Assembly (NCBI GenBank): GCA_009377755.1
Contig: WHTM01000006.1
Span: 62,001 to 126,000 of the forward strand
Reading direction: 5' to 3'
DNA length: 64,000 nucleotides
From: Hyphomicrobiales bacterium
GTDB lineage: Bacteria; Pseudomonadota; Alphaproteobacteria; Rhizobiales; Xanthobacteraceae
Made by a program: the position numbers and the translations under genes. How positions within the stretch are numbered: position 1 is the first letter of the stretch; each line of letters begins with the position of its first letter. The notes beneath the pieces were generated by a model, which did not search any database, was not told where the DNA came from, and worked only from the letters and a program-made list of their open reading frames with translations. Shown in pieces: positions 1 to 8,652 of the stretch.

Positions 1-821
1 AGGTCGCCGCCGACCTGCTCGGCCTGCCGGTCGAGACCGTCAACATCGTCATTGGCGACACTGACGTGGTTTCCGCCGGAGGCGGCTCTCACTCGGGCCG
101 CTCCATGCGCCATGCCGCGACCGTGATGGCGAAGGCGCAGGCCGAGCTGGTCGCCAAGGGCAAGAAGATTGCCGCCGTGCTGCTCGATTGCGCGCCCGAC
201 GATGTGTCGTTCGACGACGGCCGCTTCGCCTCCACCAAGTCGAACCGCACGTTCAACTTTCTCGAGCTTGCCGAAGCCGCCTCGCACGCGGCGCTCCCCG
301 CCGAGTTGCAGGACGGCCTCGTCGTGCGCATGGACAACGAGATGCACGAGCCGGTGTTTCCGAACGGCTGCGCCATCTGCGAGGTGGAGATCGATTCCGA
401 AACCGGCGCGCTCGCCCTCACCCGCTATGCCGCGGTCGACGACGTCGGCCGCTGCATCAATCCGCTGATCGTGCACGGCCAGACCCACGGCGGCATCGCG
501 CAGGGCGTCGGCCAGGCGCTGTGGGAAGCGTGCGTCAACGATCCCGACACCGGCCAGCCGCTCGCGGGCTCGTTCATGGACTACGGCATGCCGCGCGCGG
601 CGACGCTGCCCAGCTTCAAGGCCGAGATCGTCGAGGTGCTGTCGCCGACCAATCCGTTCGGCATCAAGGCCGGCGGCGAAGGCGGCACCACGCCGGCGCT
701 GGCGGTGGTGGTCAGCGCCATCGTCGATGCGCTGAAGGATTACGGCATCCGCGACATCGCCATGCCGGTGACCTCGCAGAAGGTCTGGTGGGCGATACGA
801 GAGGCGAAGGCACGGATGTAA
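1..821 (+). CDS. Molybdenum hydroxylase large subunit, C-terminal part (CoxL/XdhB family)
   Basis: The open frame enters from the left edge (first full codon at base 3) and ends at a TAA. It encodes the last ~272 residues of a molybdopterin-binding large subunit. The end carries the family active-site segment IKAGGEGGTTPA, in which the glutamate is the expected catalytic base, and the NPL..HGQTHGGIAQGVGQAL segment typical of xanthine dehydrogenase and CO-dehydrogenase-like enzymes. Such enzymes hydroxylate N-heteroaromatics, purines or aldehydes using Mo-pterin-cytosine dinucleotide and need FeS and FAD partners, which would lie outside the window. The substrate cannot be deduced. Family call firm; function open. 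Confidence 0.9.
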   Translation, partial: VAADLLGLPVETVNIVIGDTDVVSAGGGSHSGRSMRHAATVMAKAQAELVAKGKKIAAVLLDCAPDDVSFDDGRFASTKSNRTFNFLELAEAASHAALPAELQDGLVVRMDNEMHEPVFPNGCAICEVEIDSETGALALTRYAAVDDVGRCINPLIVHGQTHGGIAQGVGQALWEACVNDPDTGQPLAGSFMDYGMPRAATLPSFKAEIVEVLSPTNPFGIKAGGEGGTTPALAVVVSAIVDALKDYGIRDIAMPVTSQKVWWAIREAKARM

Positions 822-829
822 TTGCGTTC

Positions 830-955
830 CCCGCACGCGCTGCAGCACGAAGTGCTGCGCAGATGCGGGGTCCCGGTTTCCTTGCTAGGAAGCAACCGGG
901 GTCCCGGGTCTGCGCAGCAGCATTGCATGCTGCAGCGCGCCCGGGACACGCAGGG
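830..955. repeat. ~125-bp palindromic intergenic repeat, copy 1
   Basis: An imperfect palindrome built from GCAGCACGAAGTGCTGC and a later GCAGCATTGCATGCTGC, ending in GGGACACG. The same layout recurs at 5267-5390, 10131-10256 and 14731-14863. It fills the gap between the molybdenum hydroxylase and the next gene. Confidence 0.75.
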
Positions 956-979
956 CAAGGGCTGGGGGAATCCAAACAA

Positions 980-1969
980 ATGCACAGAGTACCGCTGTCG
1001 ATCGCCACCACCGACTACGACCACTTCCGCGACTTCCGCACCGGCGCCGTGCAGGCGGAAGGCATCGCGCATACCTGGTCGATGCTCGGGCACCACGAGG
1101 TGTTCGCGCGCTTCACCTTCAACCGCGAATGGGACGCGGCCGAGCTGTCCTTCGCCAAGTTCATGGCGCAGGTGACGCGCAGAGATTCCGACATCATCGG
1201 CCTGCCGGTGGTCTGCTCGCGGCTGTTCCGGTTCTCCTCGTTCTATGTGAACACCAAGAGCGGCATCAAGACGCCGCAGGACCTGAAAGGCAAGCTCGTC
1301 GGCTCGCCGGAATGGGCGCACACCGCGGCGGTCTACATGCGCGGCTGGCTCGGCGACGAGCACCGCGTGATGCTGCCCGACATCCACTGGGTGCAGGCCG
1401 GCGCCAACGAGGCGGGCCGCGTCGAGAAGGTGGAGCTGAACCTGCCCCAGGGCGTCCGGCTCACACGCGTCGCCGACAAGTCCCTGAGCGAGTTGCTGGC
1501 GCACGGGGAGATCGACTGCGCGATCATCGCACGCCCTCCCGACTGCTTTCGCAACAATCACCCCGACGTGGTGCGCCTGTTCCCGGATTTCTGGGCGATG
1601 GAGGAGGACTACTACGCCAAGACCAAGGTGTGGCCGATCATGCACATCATCGCGCTGCAAAGGCGCGTGCTCGACGCCAACCCGTGGATCGCGCGCAACC
1701 TCTATAACGCATTCCTGGAATCGAAGCGCCGCTCGGTCGAGCGCCTCATGGACCCCGCGGTGTCGCGCTATCCGCTGCCGTGGCTGCCGACCTACGCGCG
1801 CAAGATGAGCGGCCTGATGGGCGGCGACCCGTTCCCCTACGGCATCGACGAGAACCGCTCGACGCTGGAGCAGTTCTGCCGGTATACGTACGAGCAGGGG
1901 ATTGCACACCGGTTGGCGAAACCGGAGGAGATTTTTCCGGAAGGGGTGATGACAATGGTGAGGGTGTGA
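980..1969 (+). CDS. 4,5-dihydroxyphthalate decarboxylase-like protein (periplasmic-binding fold)
   Basis: A 329-aa protein starting MHRVPLSIATTDYDHFRDF. It resembles the Pht5/4,5-dihydroxyphthalate decarboxylase family, which is built on a type II periplasmic-binding fold but lacks a signal peptide and acts in the cytoplasm. The pattern TPQDLKGKLVGSPEWAHTAAVYMRG is the family's central region. I chose the ATG at 980 because the protein then begins exactly at the conserved N-terminal strand; the frame is open far upstream through the repeat, but that part is repeat-derived. It follows a molybdenum hydroxylase subunit, so a role in aromatic acid breakdown is likely. The decarboxylase activity itself is inferred. 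Confidence 0.75.
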   Translation: MHRVPLSIATTDYDHFRDFRTGAVQAEGIAHTWSMLGHHEVFARFTFNREWDAAELSFAKFMAQVTRRDSDIIGLPVVCSRLFRFSSFYVNTKSGIKTPQDLKGKLVGSPEWAHTAAVYMRGWLGDEHRVMLPDIHWVQAGANEAGRVEKVELNLPQGVRLTRVADKSLSELLAHGEIDCAIIARPPDCFRNNHPDVVRLFPDFWAMEEDYYAKTKVWPIMHIIALQRRVLDANPWIARNLYNAFLESKRRSVERLMDPAVSRYPLPWLPTYARKMSGLMGGDPFPYGIDENRSTLEQFCRYTYEQGIAHRLAKPEEIFPEGVMTMVRV

Positions 1970-1982
1970 GAGGGGGCGATAC

Positions 1983-2015
1983 TGTAGGATGGGTTGAGCG
2001 CAGCGAAACCCATCG
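1983..2015 (+). repeat. REP element, left of transposase remnant
   Basis: A 33-bp imperfect palindrome (TGTAGGATGGGTTGAGCGCA and continuation) whose exact reverse complement lies at 2571-2603. The pair brackets the decayed REP-associated transposase. Related copies occur at 40821-40911. Confidence 0.8.
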
Positions 2016-2022
2016 ACCTTCC

Positions 2023-2554
2023 TCACCTCTCGCCAAACACTCCGCCGTCGGCCCCGGCACCGCCAGCCCAATCCTCGGGATAGATACCAAGCCGTACCAT
2101 CCGATGGAACGATGAATGCGGCCAATCCCCGCACTCGCGTGACATGGCCATGCTTGACGGGATTGAAATGAATGTAATCGACGTGGCGGGCATAGTCGCC
2201 CTCGTCACGCAAGGTGTGCTCCCAATAGCGCCGCCCAGATGCCCCGCTCGCCTTTCCCTGCCCGGCTTCTTGAAACCGGCTCGCCGCGCGGCAGGGGCAC
2301 GCGAGAACGACGACTTGATCAGTCGCCACCGCAAGGCGTAGTCGGCGTCGCCCTCCGGCATCGTCCAGATCGCGTGCAAGTGGTCGGGTAGCACGACGAT
2401 GGCATCGACCGTGAAGGGATGGCGCGCGTGCATAGCGAAAGGCCGAACGCAACAGAACGATGTTGTCGGTGAGCAAATGCAGCCGACGGTCGGCAAGGTT
2501 GACCGTGAAGACGAAGCTGCCGCCGGGAATGAAGTTGCGGCGATAGTTCGTCAT
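2023..2554 (-). pseudogene. REP-associated tyrosine transposase (RAYT), frameshifted
   Basis: Read on the minus strand from 2554, the protein begins MTNYRRNFIPGGSFVFTVNL, a typical RAYT N-terminus, and then must change frame at least three times to recover LPDHLHAIWTMPEGDADYAL, RHVDYIHFNPVKHGHV and the terminal YPEDWAG. HLHAIW contains the HxH metal-binding motif of Y1/IS200-like transposases, and YIHFNPVKHG is diagnostic of RAYTs. No frame covers the whole, so the gene is broken. RAYTs are single-copy domesticated transposases thought to spread REP sequences. Here the remnant is flanked by two REPs in inverted orientation, which supports the call. Confidence 0.85.
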
Positions 2555-2570
2555 TGCTCGTGTGCCTCGC

Positions 2571-2603
2571 GATGGGTTTCGCTGCGCTCAACCCATCCTA
2601 CAG
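2571..2603 (-). repeat. REP element, right of transposase remnant
   Basis: Exact 33-bp reverse complement of 1983-2015. Confidence 0.8.
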
Positions 2604-2944
2604 TGCGGCCCCCTGCCAGGAGCTGGCTGACGACCGGGCCGCCGGCGCGCAAGCGCCCGCGAAGTCCCGGAAGAAAGCGCGGCCCGGCGCCGGAAGGAGA
2701 ACGCCGCGGTGGAGCGCCGCGAGACGAGCGGGCAGCGTCATTGCCCGCGTCGCGCCTCGTCAGGTGCGAAATGGTTGGACGCGCCTCGCGGCGCTCCACC
2801 TCCCCTCACGTTTGTGAGGGAGGGAAAGGAATGGACGATGGCCTGCCTGGGGCCGACACAAAGAATACGGGCGGCGAAGCGTTGGCTTAGGCGGATGTTG
2901 GAATTCGGCGATGCGATGGAGGCACAAGCGCGCGGCAGACTCCA
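2604..2944. other. Intergenic stretch without a supported gene
   Basis: About 340 bases of GC-rich sequence with open frames on both strands but no recognisable protein, no convincing ribosome-binding site and low-complexity Arg/Ala/Pro translations. I see no promoter or RNA gene in it. Confidence 0.5.
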
Positions 2945-3090
2945 CCCTCCCCTGGAGGGGAGGGCCGACGCGAGCGAAGCGAAGCGTCGGGGTGGGGTGA
3001 ACGCGCGAGCGTGTATTGCACTTTCACCCCACCCCGGCTCGCATCGCGAAGCGCGATGCTCGCCGACCCTCCCCCTCCAGGGGAGGGTGA
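2945..3090. repeat. Long inverted repeat with CCCTCCCC arms
   Basis: Arms CCCTCCCCTGGAGGGGAGGG and the matching CCCTCCCCCTCCAGGGGAGG face each other across ~100 bp, with GGGGTGGGGTGA and TCACCCCACCCC as inner arms. It lies just past the 3' end of the minus-strand Bug gene and could act as its terminator. A related GC-rich block forms the last codons of hyuA near 31.1 kb. Confidence 0.7.
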
Positions 3091-3124
3091 AGGTGCAAGC
3101 GGCAACGTTTCGTCTAAAGCGCCT

Positions 3125-4111
3125 CTACTTCATCTGCTCGGCAATGCGCGCGATGGCGGGCTTCCACAGCTCCTGCTGCTCGCGGATGAAGGCGGTCACT
3201 TCCGCAGGCGACATCGGCCGCACGAACGAGCCGCGCGCCGCGAGCCGGTCCTTGACCTGAGCCATGTTGAGCGCGGCGTTCAGCCCTTCGCTCGCCTTCG
3301 CGATGACCGCCTCCGGCGTCCCGTTCGGCGTCAGTACGGCCTGCCAGCCGGAGGCGATGAGGCCGGGCAGCGTTTCCCCGATGGTCGGCAGATCCGGGGT
3401 GCTGGGCAGACGCTTCCCCGCGCCGACCGCGAGCGGCTTGAGGTTGCCCGACTGGAACGCCGGCGCAAGACCGGTGTAGCCTTCGATCATGATCGGGATG
3501 CGGCCGGCGTAGACGTCGGCGACCGCCTGGGCGGAGTTACCGCTATAGGGAACCATCTGCAGCTTGATGCCAGTGCGAAGCTGCAACAGCTCGCCGGTCA
3601 AATGCGTCAGCCGGCCGACGCCGGTCACCGCGTAGGACAGTTCGCCCGGCCGCTTCTTGGCCATCTCGATCAGTTCCGACAGGGTGTTGACACCGAGATT
3701 GGGCGACACGCCGACCGCGAGCGGCTGGTCGACCGTATATCCGACCGCCGCAAAGTCGCGCGGGATCATCAGCGGGAGATTGGGCGCCTTGCCGGGAACG
3801 GCCAGGAACACCGACAACGCCGGCGCATACAGCGTATAGCCATCGGGGGCGGCCTGAGCCGCCACACGCGCCGAGATCGCGCCGCCGGCGCCCGGCTGAT
3901 TGACCACGATGACCTGCTGGCCCCAATGCTGGCTCATCCCGTCGGCGATTACACGCAAACCGACGTCCACGGCGCTGCCGGGCGACGAATCCGAAATGAG
4001 CCGTACCGGCCTGTTCGGATAGTTCGTCGCCTGGGCCTGCGCTTCGCCGGCCATCGCCACGCTCAGACTGAGTAGGCATGCCAGCCTAAACCACTGCCGT
4101 AGTCGCTTCAT
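3125..4111 (-). CDS. Bug-family tripartite tricarboxylate transporter substrate-binding protein
   Basis: A 328-aa secreted protein. MKRLRQWFRLACLLSLSVAM begins a Sec signal peptide ending near AQA, followed by NYPNRPVRLISDSSPGSAVD, the Bug signature with its PNRPVR strand and the glycine-rich loop that binds carboxylates, and by NQPGAGGAISARVAA...PDGYTLY. I use the start at 4111 because it has a GGAAG-type ribosome site and gives a clean signal peptide; an upstream ATG at 4150 would add a charged extension. No TctA or TctB membrane genes are adjacent, so it is an orphan receptor, as is common for Bug proteins. Ligand unknown. Confidence 0.92.
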   Translation of the reverse strand: MKRLRQWFRLACLLSLSVAMAGEAQAQATNYPNRPVRLISDSSPGSAVDVGLRVIADGMSQHWGQQVIVVNQPGAGGAISARVAAQAAPDGYTLYAPALSVFLAVPGKAPNLPLMIPRDFAAVGYTVDQPLAVGVSPNLGVNTLSELIEMAKKRPGELSYAVTGVGRLTHLTGELLQLRTGIKLQMVPYSGNSAQAVADVYAGRIPIMIEGYTGLAPAFQSGNLKPLAVGAGKRLPSTPDLPTIGETLPGLIASGWQAVLTPNGTPEAVIAKASEGLNAALNMAQVKDRLAARGSFVRPMSPAEVTAFIREQQELWKPAIARIAEQMK

Positions 4112-4283
4112 GTTTCTTCCCCTTGACTTGGTGCGGCGCTCGGGAGTCACGGCACCGTCTCGCCGCCATCGCGGTCTTGCCCGGATGATAATCCCATCCT
4201 TGGCGGTGGTCCAATCCGCCTCTTCCTGTTACTAAATCCGGAAGAGCCAAAGCGCGCGTACCGAACGCGAGCCGGAGACAGCG

Positions 4284-5237
4284 ATGCGACACACCAATTT
4301 CATCCCCCAGGGCGTGATCCCGGCGGTGATCCTGCCGTTCAACGAGGACCTGTCGATCGACGAGCAGGGCTTCCGCGAACACCTGCGCGACATCGGCGCA
4401 ACGGAGGGTCTCTCGGCGGTCACCATCAACGCACACTCGACGGAAGTCGCCTCCTGCACCTTCGACGAGCAGCGGCGCGTGCACGAGATCACGCAGGAAG
4501 AGCTCGGCACCAGGCTGCCCGTGGTGAGCGGCATCTGGGCCGACGGCAGCCTCGAAGCCGCCCGCATCGCCCGACAGGCAACCGCCGACGGCGCCTCGGC
4601 GCTGCTGGTGTTCCCGCCGGCGCCGTTCACGCTCGGTCAATCGCCCGAGATGGCGGTGACCCACTTCAGGCGCATCGCCGACGCAAGCGACCTGCCGATC
4701 ATCGCGTTCCAGTATCCGCTCACCACCGGCCAGGGCTACCCCAACGAGACCCTCTTGCGCATGTGCCAGGAGGTGCCGTCGATCCGCGGCATCAAGGACT
4801 GGGCCGGCACCGTGCAGCAGCACGAGTGGCACGTGCGCACGCTGCAATCGCTGCCGCAGCCGGTGAACGTGCTGTCGACGCAAAGCTCGTGGCTGATGAG
4901 CTCGCTGGTGCTCGGCTGCAAGGGCCTGTTGTCGGGCTCGGGTAGCGTCATCGCCGACCTGCAGGCGAAGCTGTTCCGCGCCGTGCAGAGCAACGACCTG
5001 CGCGAAGCGTGCGCGCTCAACGACCGCATTTATCCAATGGCGCGCGCGTTCTACGCAAGCCCGTGGGCCGACATGCACAACCGCATGAAGGAAGCGCTGG
5101 TGCTGCTCGGGCGGCTCAAGCAAGCCGTCGTGCGCCCGCCGCTGGTGAAGATCGATGCGGCCGAGATCCGCAGCATCAAGCAGGCGCTGACGGAGGCGGG
5201 CTTGCTGGGCGCTGCCAAGAAGCGGGATGCGGCGTGA
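4284..5237 (+). CDS. Dihydrodipicolinate synthase/N-acetylneuraminate lyase family aldolase
   Basis: A 317-aa DapA-family TIM-barrel protein. It shows GVIPAVILPFNEDLSID at the N-terminus, a G(I)WADGSLEAARIARQATADGA segment and the Schiff-base lysine in IRGIKDWAG. Family members cleave or condense pyruvate-type substrates through that lysine. It lies immediately before a shikimate-dehydrogenase-like gene in the same direction and opposite a Bug binding protein, so it is more likely a catabolic lyase (sugar acid or aromatic side-chain) than the lysine-biosynthetic DapA. The start has GGAGA upstream. Confidence 0.88.
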   Translation: MRHTNFIPQGVIPAVILPFNEDLSIDEQGFREHLRDIGATEGLSAVTINAHSTEVASCTFDEQRRVHEITQEELGTRLPVVSGIWADGSLEAARIARQATADGASALLVFPPAPFTLGQSPEMAVTHFRRIADASDLPIIAFQYPLTTGQGYPNETLLRMCQEVPSIRGIKDWAGTVQQHEWHVRTLQSLPQPVNVLSTQSSWLMSSLVLGCKGLLSGSGSVIADLQAKLFRAVQSNDLREACALNDRIYPMARAFYASPWADMHNRMKEALVLLGRLKQAVVRPPLVKIDAAEIRSIKQALTEAGLLGAAKKRDAA

Positions 5238-5266
5238 ACTGTGAATACGCCCTCGCCTCTCCGCAT

Positions 5267-5390
5267 GTGTCCCGGGTGCAGCGCAGCGTGAAACGGTGCG
5301 CTGCAAAACCAGGACCATCGCAAGCTCAGCGTATGGAATGGTCCCGGATCAGCGGCGCAGCATTGCATGCTGCACCGCGTCCGGGACACG
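5267..5390. repeat. ~125-bp palindromic intergenic repeat, copy 2
   Basis: Same family as 830-955: begins TGTCCCGGGTGCAGCGCAGC, contains GCAGCATTGCATGCTGC and ends CCGGGACACG. It ends 9 bases before the aroE-like start codon. Confidence 0.75.
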
Positions 5391-5399
5391 AGGCCAGCC

Positions 5400-6245
5400 A
5401 TGTCCCACCCTAACCGCTTCCTGCTCGCCGGCGTGATGGGCTGGCCGGTGATACATTCGCGCTCGCCGATGCTGCACAATTACTGGTTCAAGCGCTACGG
5501 GATCGCCGGCACCTATGTGCCGCTCGCGATCAGGCCGGAGGGATTGCCGGCCGCGCTGCGCGCGCTGGCGCCGCTCGGCTTCGCCGGAACCAACCTGACG
5601 CTCCCGCACAAGGAAGCGGCGCTGGCGGTCGTCGACGAGATCGATCCGGTGGCGAAGCGCATGGGCGCGATCAGCTGCGTCGTGGTGCGGCCGGACGCAA
5701 CACTCGCCGGCTTCAACAACGACGGCTATGGCTTCGTGCACAGCATCCTGCAGCAGGTGCCGGACTGGCGCGCCGATGTCGGTCCCGCCGTCGTGATCGG
5801 CGCCGGCGGCGGCGCACGCGCCGTGGCCTACAGCCTCGCCGAGCGCGGCGCCCGCGAGATCCGGCTGTTCAATCGCACACTGGCGCGCGCGAAGACGCTG
5901 GCGCAGGAGTTCGGCTCACCCGTCAAGGCGCTGCCGTGGGAGGAACGTAACGCCGCGCTCGCCGATGCCGCGATGCTGGTGAACACGACCAGCCAGGGCA
6001 TGGTCGGCAATCCGCCGCTGGATTTATCGCTGGACAAACTTCCCGTTTCGGCGCTCGTCGCCGACATCGTCTACATCCCGCTGGAGACGCCGCTGCTGGG
6101 GGAGGCGCGCCGACGCGGCAACCGTACCGTCGACGGCCTCGGCATGCTGCTGCACCAGGCGCGGCCCGCCTGGAAGGCGTGGTTCAACGTCGACACAGAG
6201 GTGACGCCGGAATTGCGGAGATTGGTGGAGGCGACGCTTAAATGA
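5400..6245 (+). CDS. aroE: Shikimate dehydrogenase family protein
   Basis: A 281-aa member of the shikimate/quinate dehydrogenase family. HSRSPMLHN provides the two serines of the substrate pocket, NLTLPHKEAAL the catalytic lysine, NNDGYGF the catalytic aspartate (NND instead of the usual NTD), and VIGAGGGARAVAYSLA the NAD(P)-binding glycine motif, with NRT for cofactor 2'-phosphate preference. The chosen ATG follows the repeat and matches the conserved N-terminus FLLAGVMGWP. Pairing with a DapA-family lyase suggests a specialised catabolic paralogue rather than the housekeeping aromatic-pathway gene. Family certain, physiological substrate not. Confidence 0.85.
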   Translation: MSHPNRFLLAGVMGWPVIHSRSPMLHNYWFKRYGIAGTYVPLAIRPEGLPAALRALAPLGFAGTNLTLPHKEAALAVVDEIDPVAKRMGAISCVVVRPDATLAGFNNDGYGFVHSILQQVPDWRADVGPAVVIGAGGGARAVAYSLAERGAREIRLFNRTLARAKTLAQEFGSPVKALPWEERNAALADAAMLVNTTSQGMVGNPPLDLSLDKLPVSALVADIVYIPLETPLLGEARRRGNRTVDGLGMLLHQARPAWKAWFNVDTEVTPELRRLVEATLK

Positions 6246-6256
6246 CTCTCTTCGCT

Positions 6257-6355
6257 GTCGTCCCGGGCAAGCGAAGCGAGACCCGAGACCCATAGCCACC
6301 GCCGAGAGTATGGGTCCCGGGTCTCCCCTCGCTACGCTCGGTCGCCCGGGACGAC
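6257..6355. repeat. Palindromic intergenic repeat (GTCGTCCCGGG type)
   Basis: Starts GTCGTCCCGGGCAAGCGAAG and ends with its near reverse complement CCCGGGACGAC. It lies between the convergent aroE-like and aldolase genes, so its hairpin may terminate both. Confidence 0.7.
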
Positions 6356-6367
6356 AACCGAAATGCA

Positions 6368-7078
6368 TCAACCCAATTTCGAATAATAGTGATCCCAGGT
6401 CTTCTGGAACAGGTTCGGCTTCCAGAGCTTCTCCCGGCAAGCGGCCTGCTCCTCGGCAGAAAATACATACGGCTCGCCGATCTGCATCGCCATGTATTGG
6501 CGATACGCATTCTCCTCGACATAGGCCGCGAGCGCGAAGCATTCGAGGATATCCTTGCCGACCACGACGACGCCGTGCGCCTTCAACAGCGCCGCCGGAT
6601 TGGTGCCGATAACGCTTGCAAGCTTCTCACCCATCGGCTTGGTGTTGACCGAGAGTGGCGAGTCCATCAGCGGAATATCGCCGAGCAGCACGCCTTGCGC
6701 GTAGACCGCCTTATACTTGCTGCCGGTCATGGTGAGGAACGTCGACCACTTCGGATGCGTGTGCATCACCGCGTTGACGTCCGGCCGAGCGCGGTAGAGT
6801 TCGGAATGGATGTGGAACTCGAGCGGCGGATTGGCGCTGCCCTCGACCAGCTTGCCGTCGAGATCGACGGAGACGATGTCGTCCGCGGTGAGCACGCCGC
6901 GCACCGAGGCGCCGGAGTTGATGTAGAACGAGGTGGCGTCGCGCCGCGCGCTGCAATGGCCGTTGTGATCGATGATCTCGGCCTTCTCCAGCATACGGAT
7001 GGCGTCGACCAGTTTCTGCTTCAGCGCCAGTTGCGGCGACGTATCGGCATCGACGAGCTTCGGTTTGGCTGGCGACAT
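6368..7078 (-). CDS. Class II aldolase/adducin family protein (1)
   Basis: A 236-aa protein of the FucA/AraD fold. NGHCSARRD, EFHIHSELYRARPDVNAVMHTHP (metal-binding histidines in HTHP) and LLKAHGVVVVG (third histidine) are the family's zinc-site segments. Members are aldolases or epimerases acting on phosphorylated sugars, or decarboxylating lyases. It is the last gene of a minus-strand run that also holds a second class II aldolase, a SIS isomerase and an Ldh-family dehydrogenase, pointing to breakdown of a sugar-acid-like compound. The specific reaction is unknown. Confidence 0.88.
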   Translation of the reverse strand: MSPAKPKLVDADTSPQLALKQKLVDAIRMLEKAEIIDHNGHCSARRDATSFYINSGASVRGVLTADDIVSVDLDGKLVEGSANPPLEFHIHSELYRARPDVNAVMHTHPKWSTFLTMTGSKYKAVYAQGVLLGDIPLMDSPLSVNTKPMGEKLASVIGTNPAALLKAHGVVVVGKDILECFALAAYVEENAYRQYMAMQIGEPYVFSAEEQAACREKLWKPNLFQKTWDHYYSKLG

Positions 7079-7150
7079 GCGTTCCTCCCGTCAACCTCTC
7101 GTTAGCGACCTTCGCGACGACCGGGGTAAATGGGTCCCAGATAGCCGCCA

Positions 7151-7212
7151 CCCAAGTCGGCTGTTGCCGACTTGGGGAGTTTGACGCCGATCTCGGGAAA
7201 ACCCGAGATCGG
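7151..7212. repeat. Twin-hairpin intergenic repeat
   Basis: A perfect 10-bp stem CCCAAGTCGG/CCGACTTGGG with a 6-base loop is followed after 10 bases by a perfect 11-bp stem CCGATCTCGGG/CCCGAGATCGG with a 4-base loop. The same two-stem design, with changed stem bases, is found inside the cofC-cofGH frame at 58445-58511. Confidence 0.75.
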
Positions 7213-7241
7213 TGGCAGCGTCCGGGATGACAACGGCAAGC

Positions 7242-7970
7242 TTAGCGCGTCACCCGCCGTTTCCAAAGCTCCCAGGAACGGGTGTCGGTGGCAAGGTTGA
7301 CCGCGTCCGCGAGCCGCCCCTCATCCGCATCGAGTGCGGCAATCGGGCCGCCCAGTATGGTCGCCTGCAGCTGCACGCGGGCATTGATCTCGGTGAACAC
7401 CGCGCGGAACACGGCGGCCCGAAGACTCGGGCCGACCACGACCACGCCGTGCGCGCGCAAGAGCGCCACCGGCTTGTCGGCGAGCACTTGCGCCAAGGCC
7501 GCACCTTTTTCCGGGGTGCTGACGACGATGTCGGTCGTGCCGAACTTGTCGCGGATGTTGAACACCGGCACGCCTGCGGCGAGGAAGGCGGCGTTGTGAT
7601 ACATCGCCCGCATCGGTGTACTCACCAGCCCGAACGGAATCACAGCCGCCGAATGGCTGTGCGCGATCGCCATCACGTCCGGCCGCGCCTTGAAGATTTC
7701 GCCGTGCAGATAGCGTTCGAGAAACGGGTTTCGCCCGCGTGGATCGCACGGCACGCAGTCGAGATCGAATTCCATGATGTCGGCGGCGGCGATCAGCGCC
7801 GGCGCCAGCGAGCGTGACATCAGGAATCGTCCCGGGTTTCCCGGATGCCGCATCGTCACGTGGCCGGCGGCATCGAACACGCCCTGGTCGGCAAGGATGC
7901 GGCTGGCAGCGGCGAAATCTTCCAGCACCACGCAATCGACCAGACCGCCGGACGCGGGTGCACCGGTCAT
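7242..7970 (-). CDS. Class II aldolase/adducin family protein (2)
   Basis: A 242-aa paralogue of the preceding aldolase-fold protein, with FDAAGHVTMRHP, RPDVMAIAHSHSAAVIPFG (metal histidines HSH) and LLRAHGVVVVG. Similar proteins in soil bacteria accompany Ldh-type dehydrogenases and Bug receptors. The upstream SIS gene ends 6 bases before its start, so they are co-transcribed. The reaction cannot be assigned. Confidence 0.88.
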   Translation of the reverse strand: MTGAPASGGLVDCVVLEDFAAASRILADQGVFDAAGHVTMRHPGNPGRFLMSRSLAPALIAAADIMEFDLDCVPCDPRGRNPFLERYLHGEIFKARPDVMAIAHSHSAAVIPFGLVSTPMRAMYHNAAFLAAGVPVFNIRDKFGTTDIVVSTPEKGAALAQVLADKPVALLRAHGVVVVGPSLRAAVFRAVFTEINARVQLQATILGGPIAALDADEGRLADAVNLATDTRSWELWKRRVTR

Positions 7971-7976
7971 CGCGGA

Positions 7977-8597
7977 TTAGCCACGCGCCGCGGCGGCAGA
8001 CGCCGGCGCCTGCTCGCGCACCTGCTTCGCCATCCACTGCATGATCATGTGGCCGGTGATGAGCTGCGCGTCCTCGGCGATCTGCATGTCGTCGACCTGG
8101 AAATGGATCGCCACGTCAGTGAGCGCTTTGGCCTTGCCGCCGGAATAGCCGAGCACCGCATAGCTGCGCATGCCGATGCGCCGCGCCTCTTCCAGCGCCC
8201 GCAGGATGTTCGGCGAGTTGCCGGAGCCGGAGAACACGATCAGCACGTCGTTCCGCTGCGCCTGCACCGCGAGCTGGCCGGAGAAGATCTCGTCGTAGCC
8301 TTCGTCATTGGCGAGGCACGTGATGGTCGCCTGATTGGCCGGCAATGCATGCGCGCGCAGGCCGACGCCGCGGCGTTTCGACATCGCATAGATGAAGTCG
8401 TTGACCAGATGGATGGCGTTGCCGGCGCTACCGCCGTTGCCGGCAAAGAACACTTGCCGGCCGGTGTGCAGGCAATCAAGCAGCTCGTCGGCGAGCTGTT
8501 GCACCGGCCGCCAGTCATGGGTTTCGAAAACCTTGGCCAGGCGGCTGCTGTAATCGCGGAAATGAGCCGCTGCCGCCGGCGGCGACACGTGGGTCAT
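7977..8597 (-). CDS. SIS-domain phosphosugar isomerase (GmhA-like)
   Basis: A 206-aa protein with a single SIS domain. FFAGNGGSAGNAIHLVNDFI and FSGSGNSPNILRALEEAR are the two phosphosugar-binding loops seen in sedoheptulose-7-phosphate isomerase GmhA and related proteins. The C-terminus QWMAKQVREQAPASAAAA is low-complexity. It sits between an Ldh-type dehydrogenase and two class II aldolases, so it probably isomerises a phosphorylated sugar in the same route rather than serving lipopolysaccharide heptose synthesis. Confidence 0.85.
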   Translation of the reverse strand: MTHVSPPAAAAHFRDYSSRLAKVFETHDWRPVQQLADELLDCLHTGRQVFFAGNGGSAGNAIHLVNDFIYAMSKRRGVGLRAHALPANQATITCLANDEGYDEIFSGQLAVQAQRNDVLIVFSGSGNSPNILRALEEARRIGMRSYAVLGYSGGKAKALTDVAIHFQVDDMQIAEDAQLITGHMIMQWMAKQVREQAPASAAAARG

Positions 8598-8652
8598 AGA
8601 TGCCTCCAGGCGCCCTGACGTTTACCCGCAAGGCCCTCGCAGCGCAACTCGA

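Noticed and set aside
740-2554. 604-codon minus-strand open frame
   Set aside because: Only its first ~40 codons and one later segment belong to the transposase remnant. The rest is the complement of the decarboxylase-like gene and repeats, with Arg/His-rich composition.
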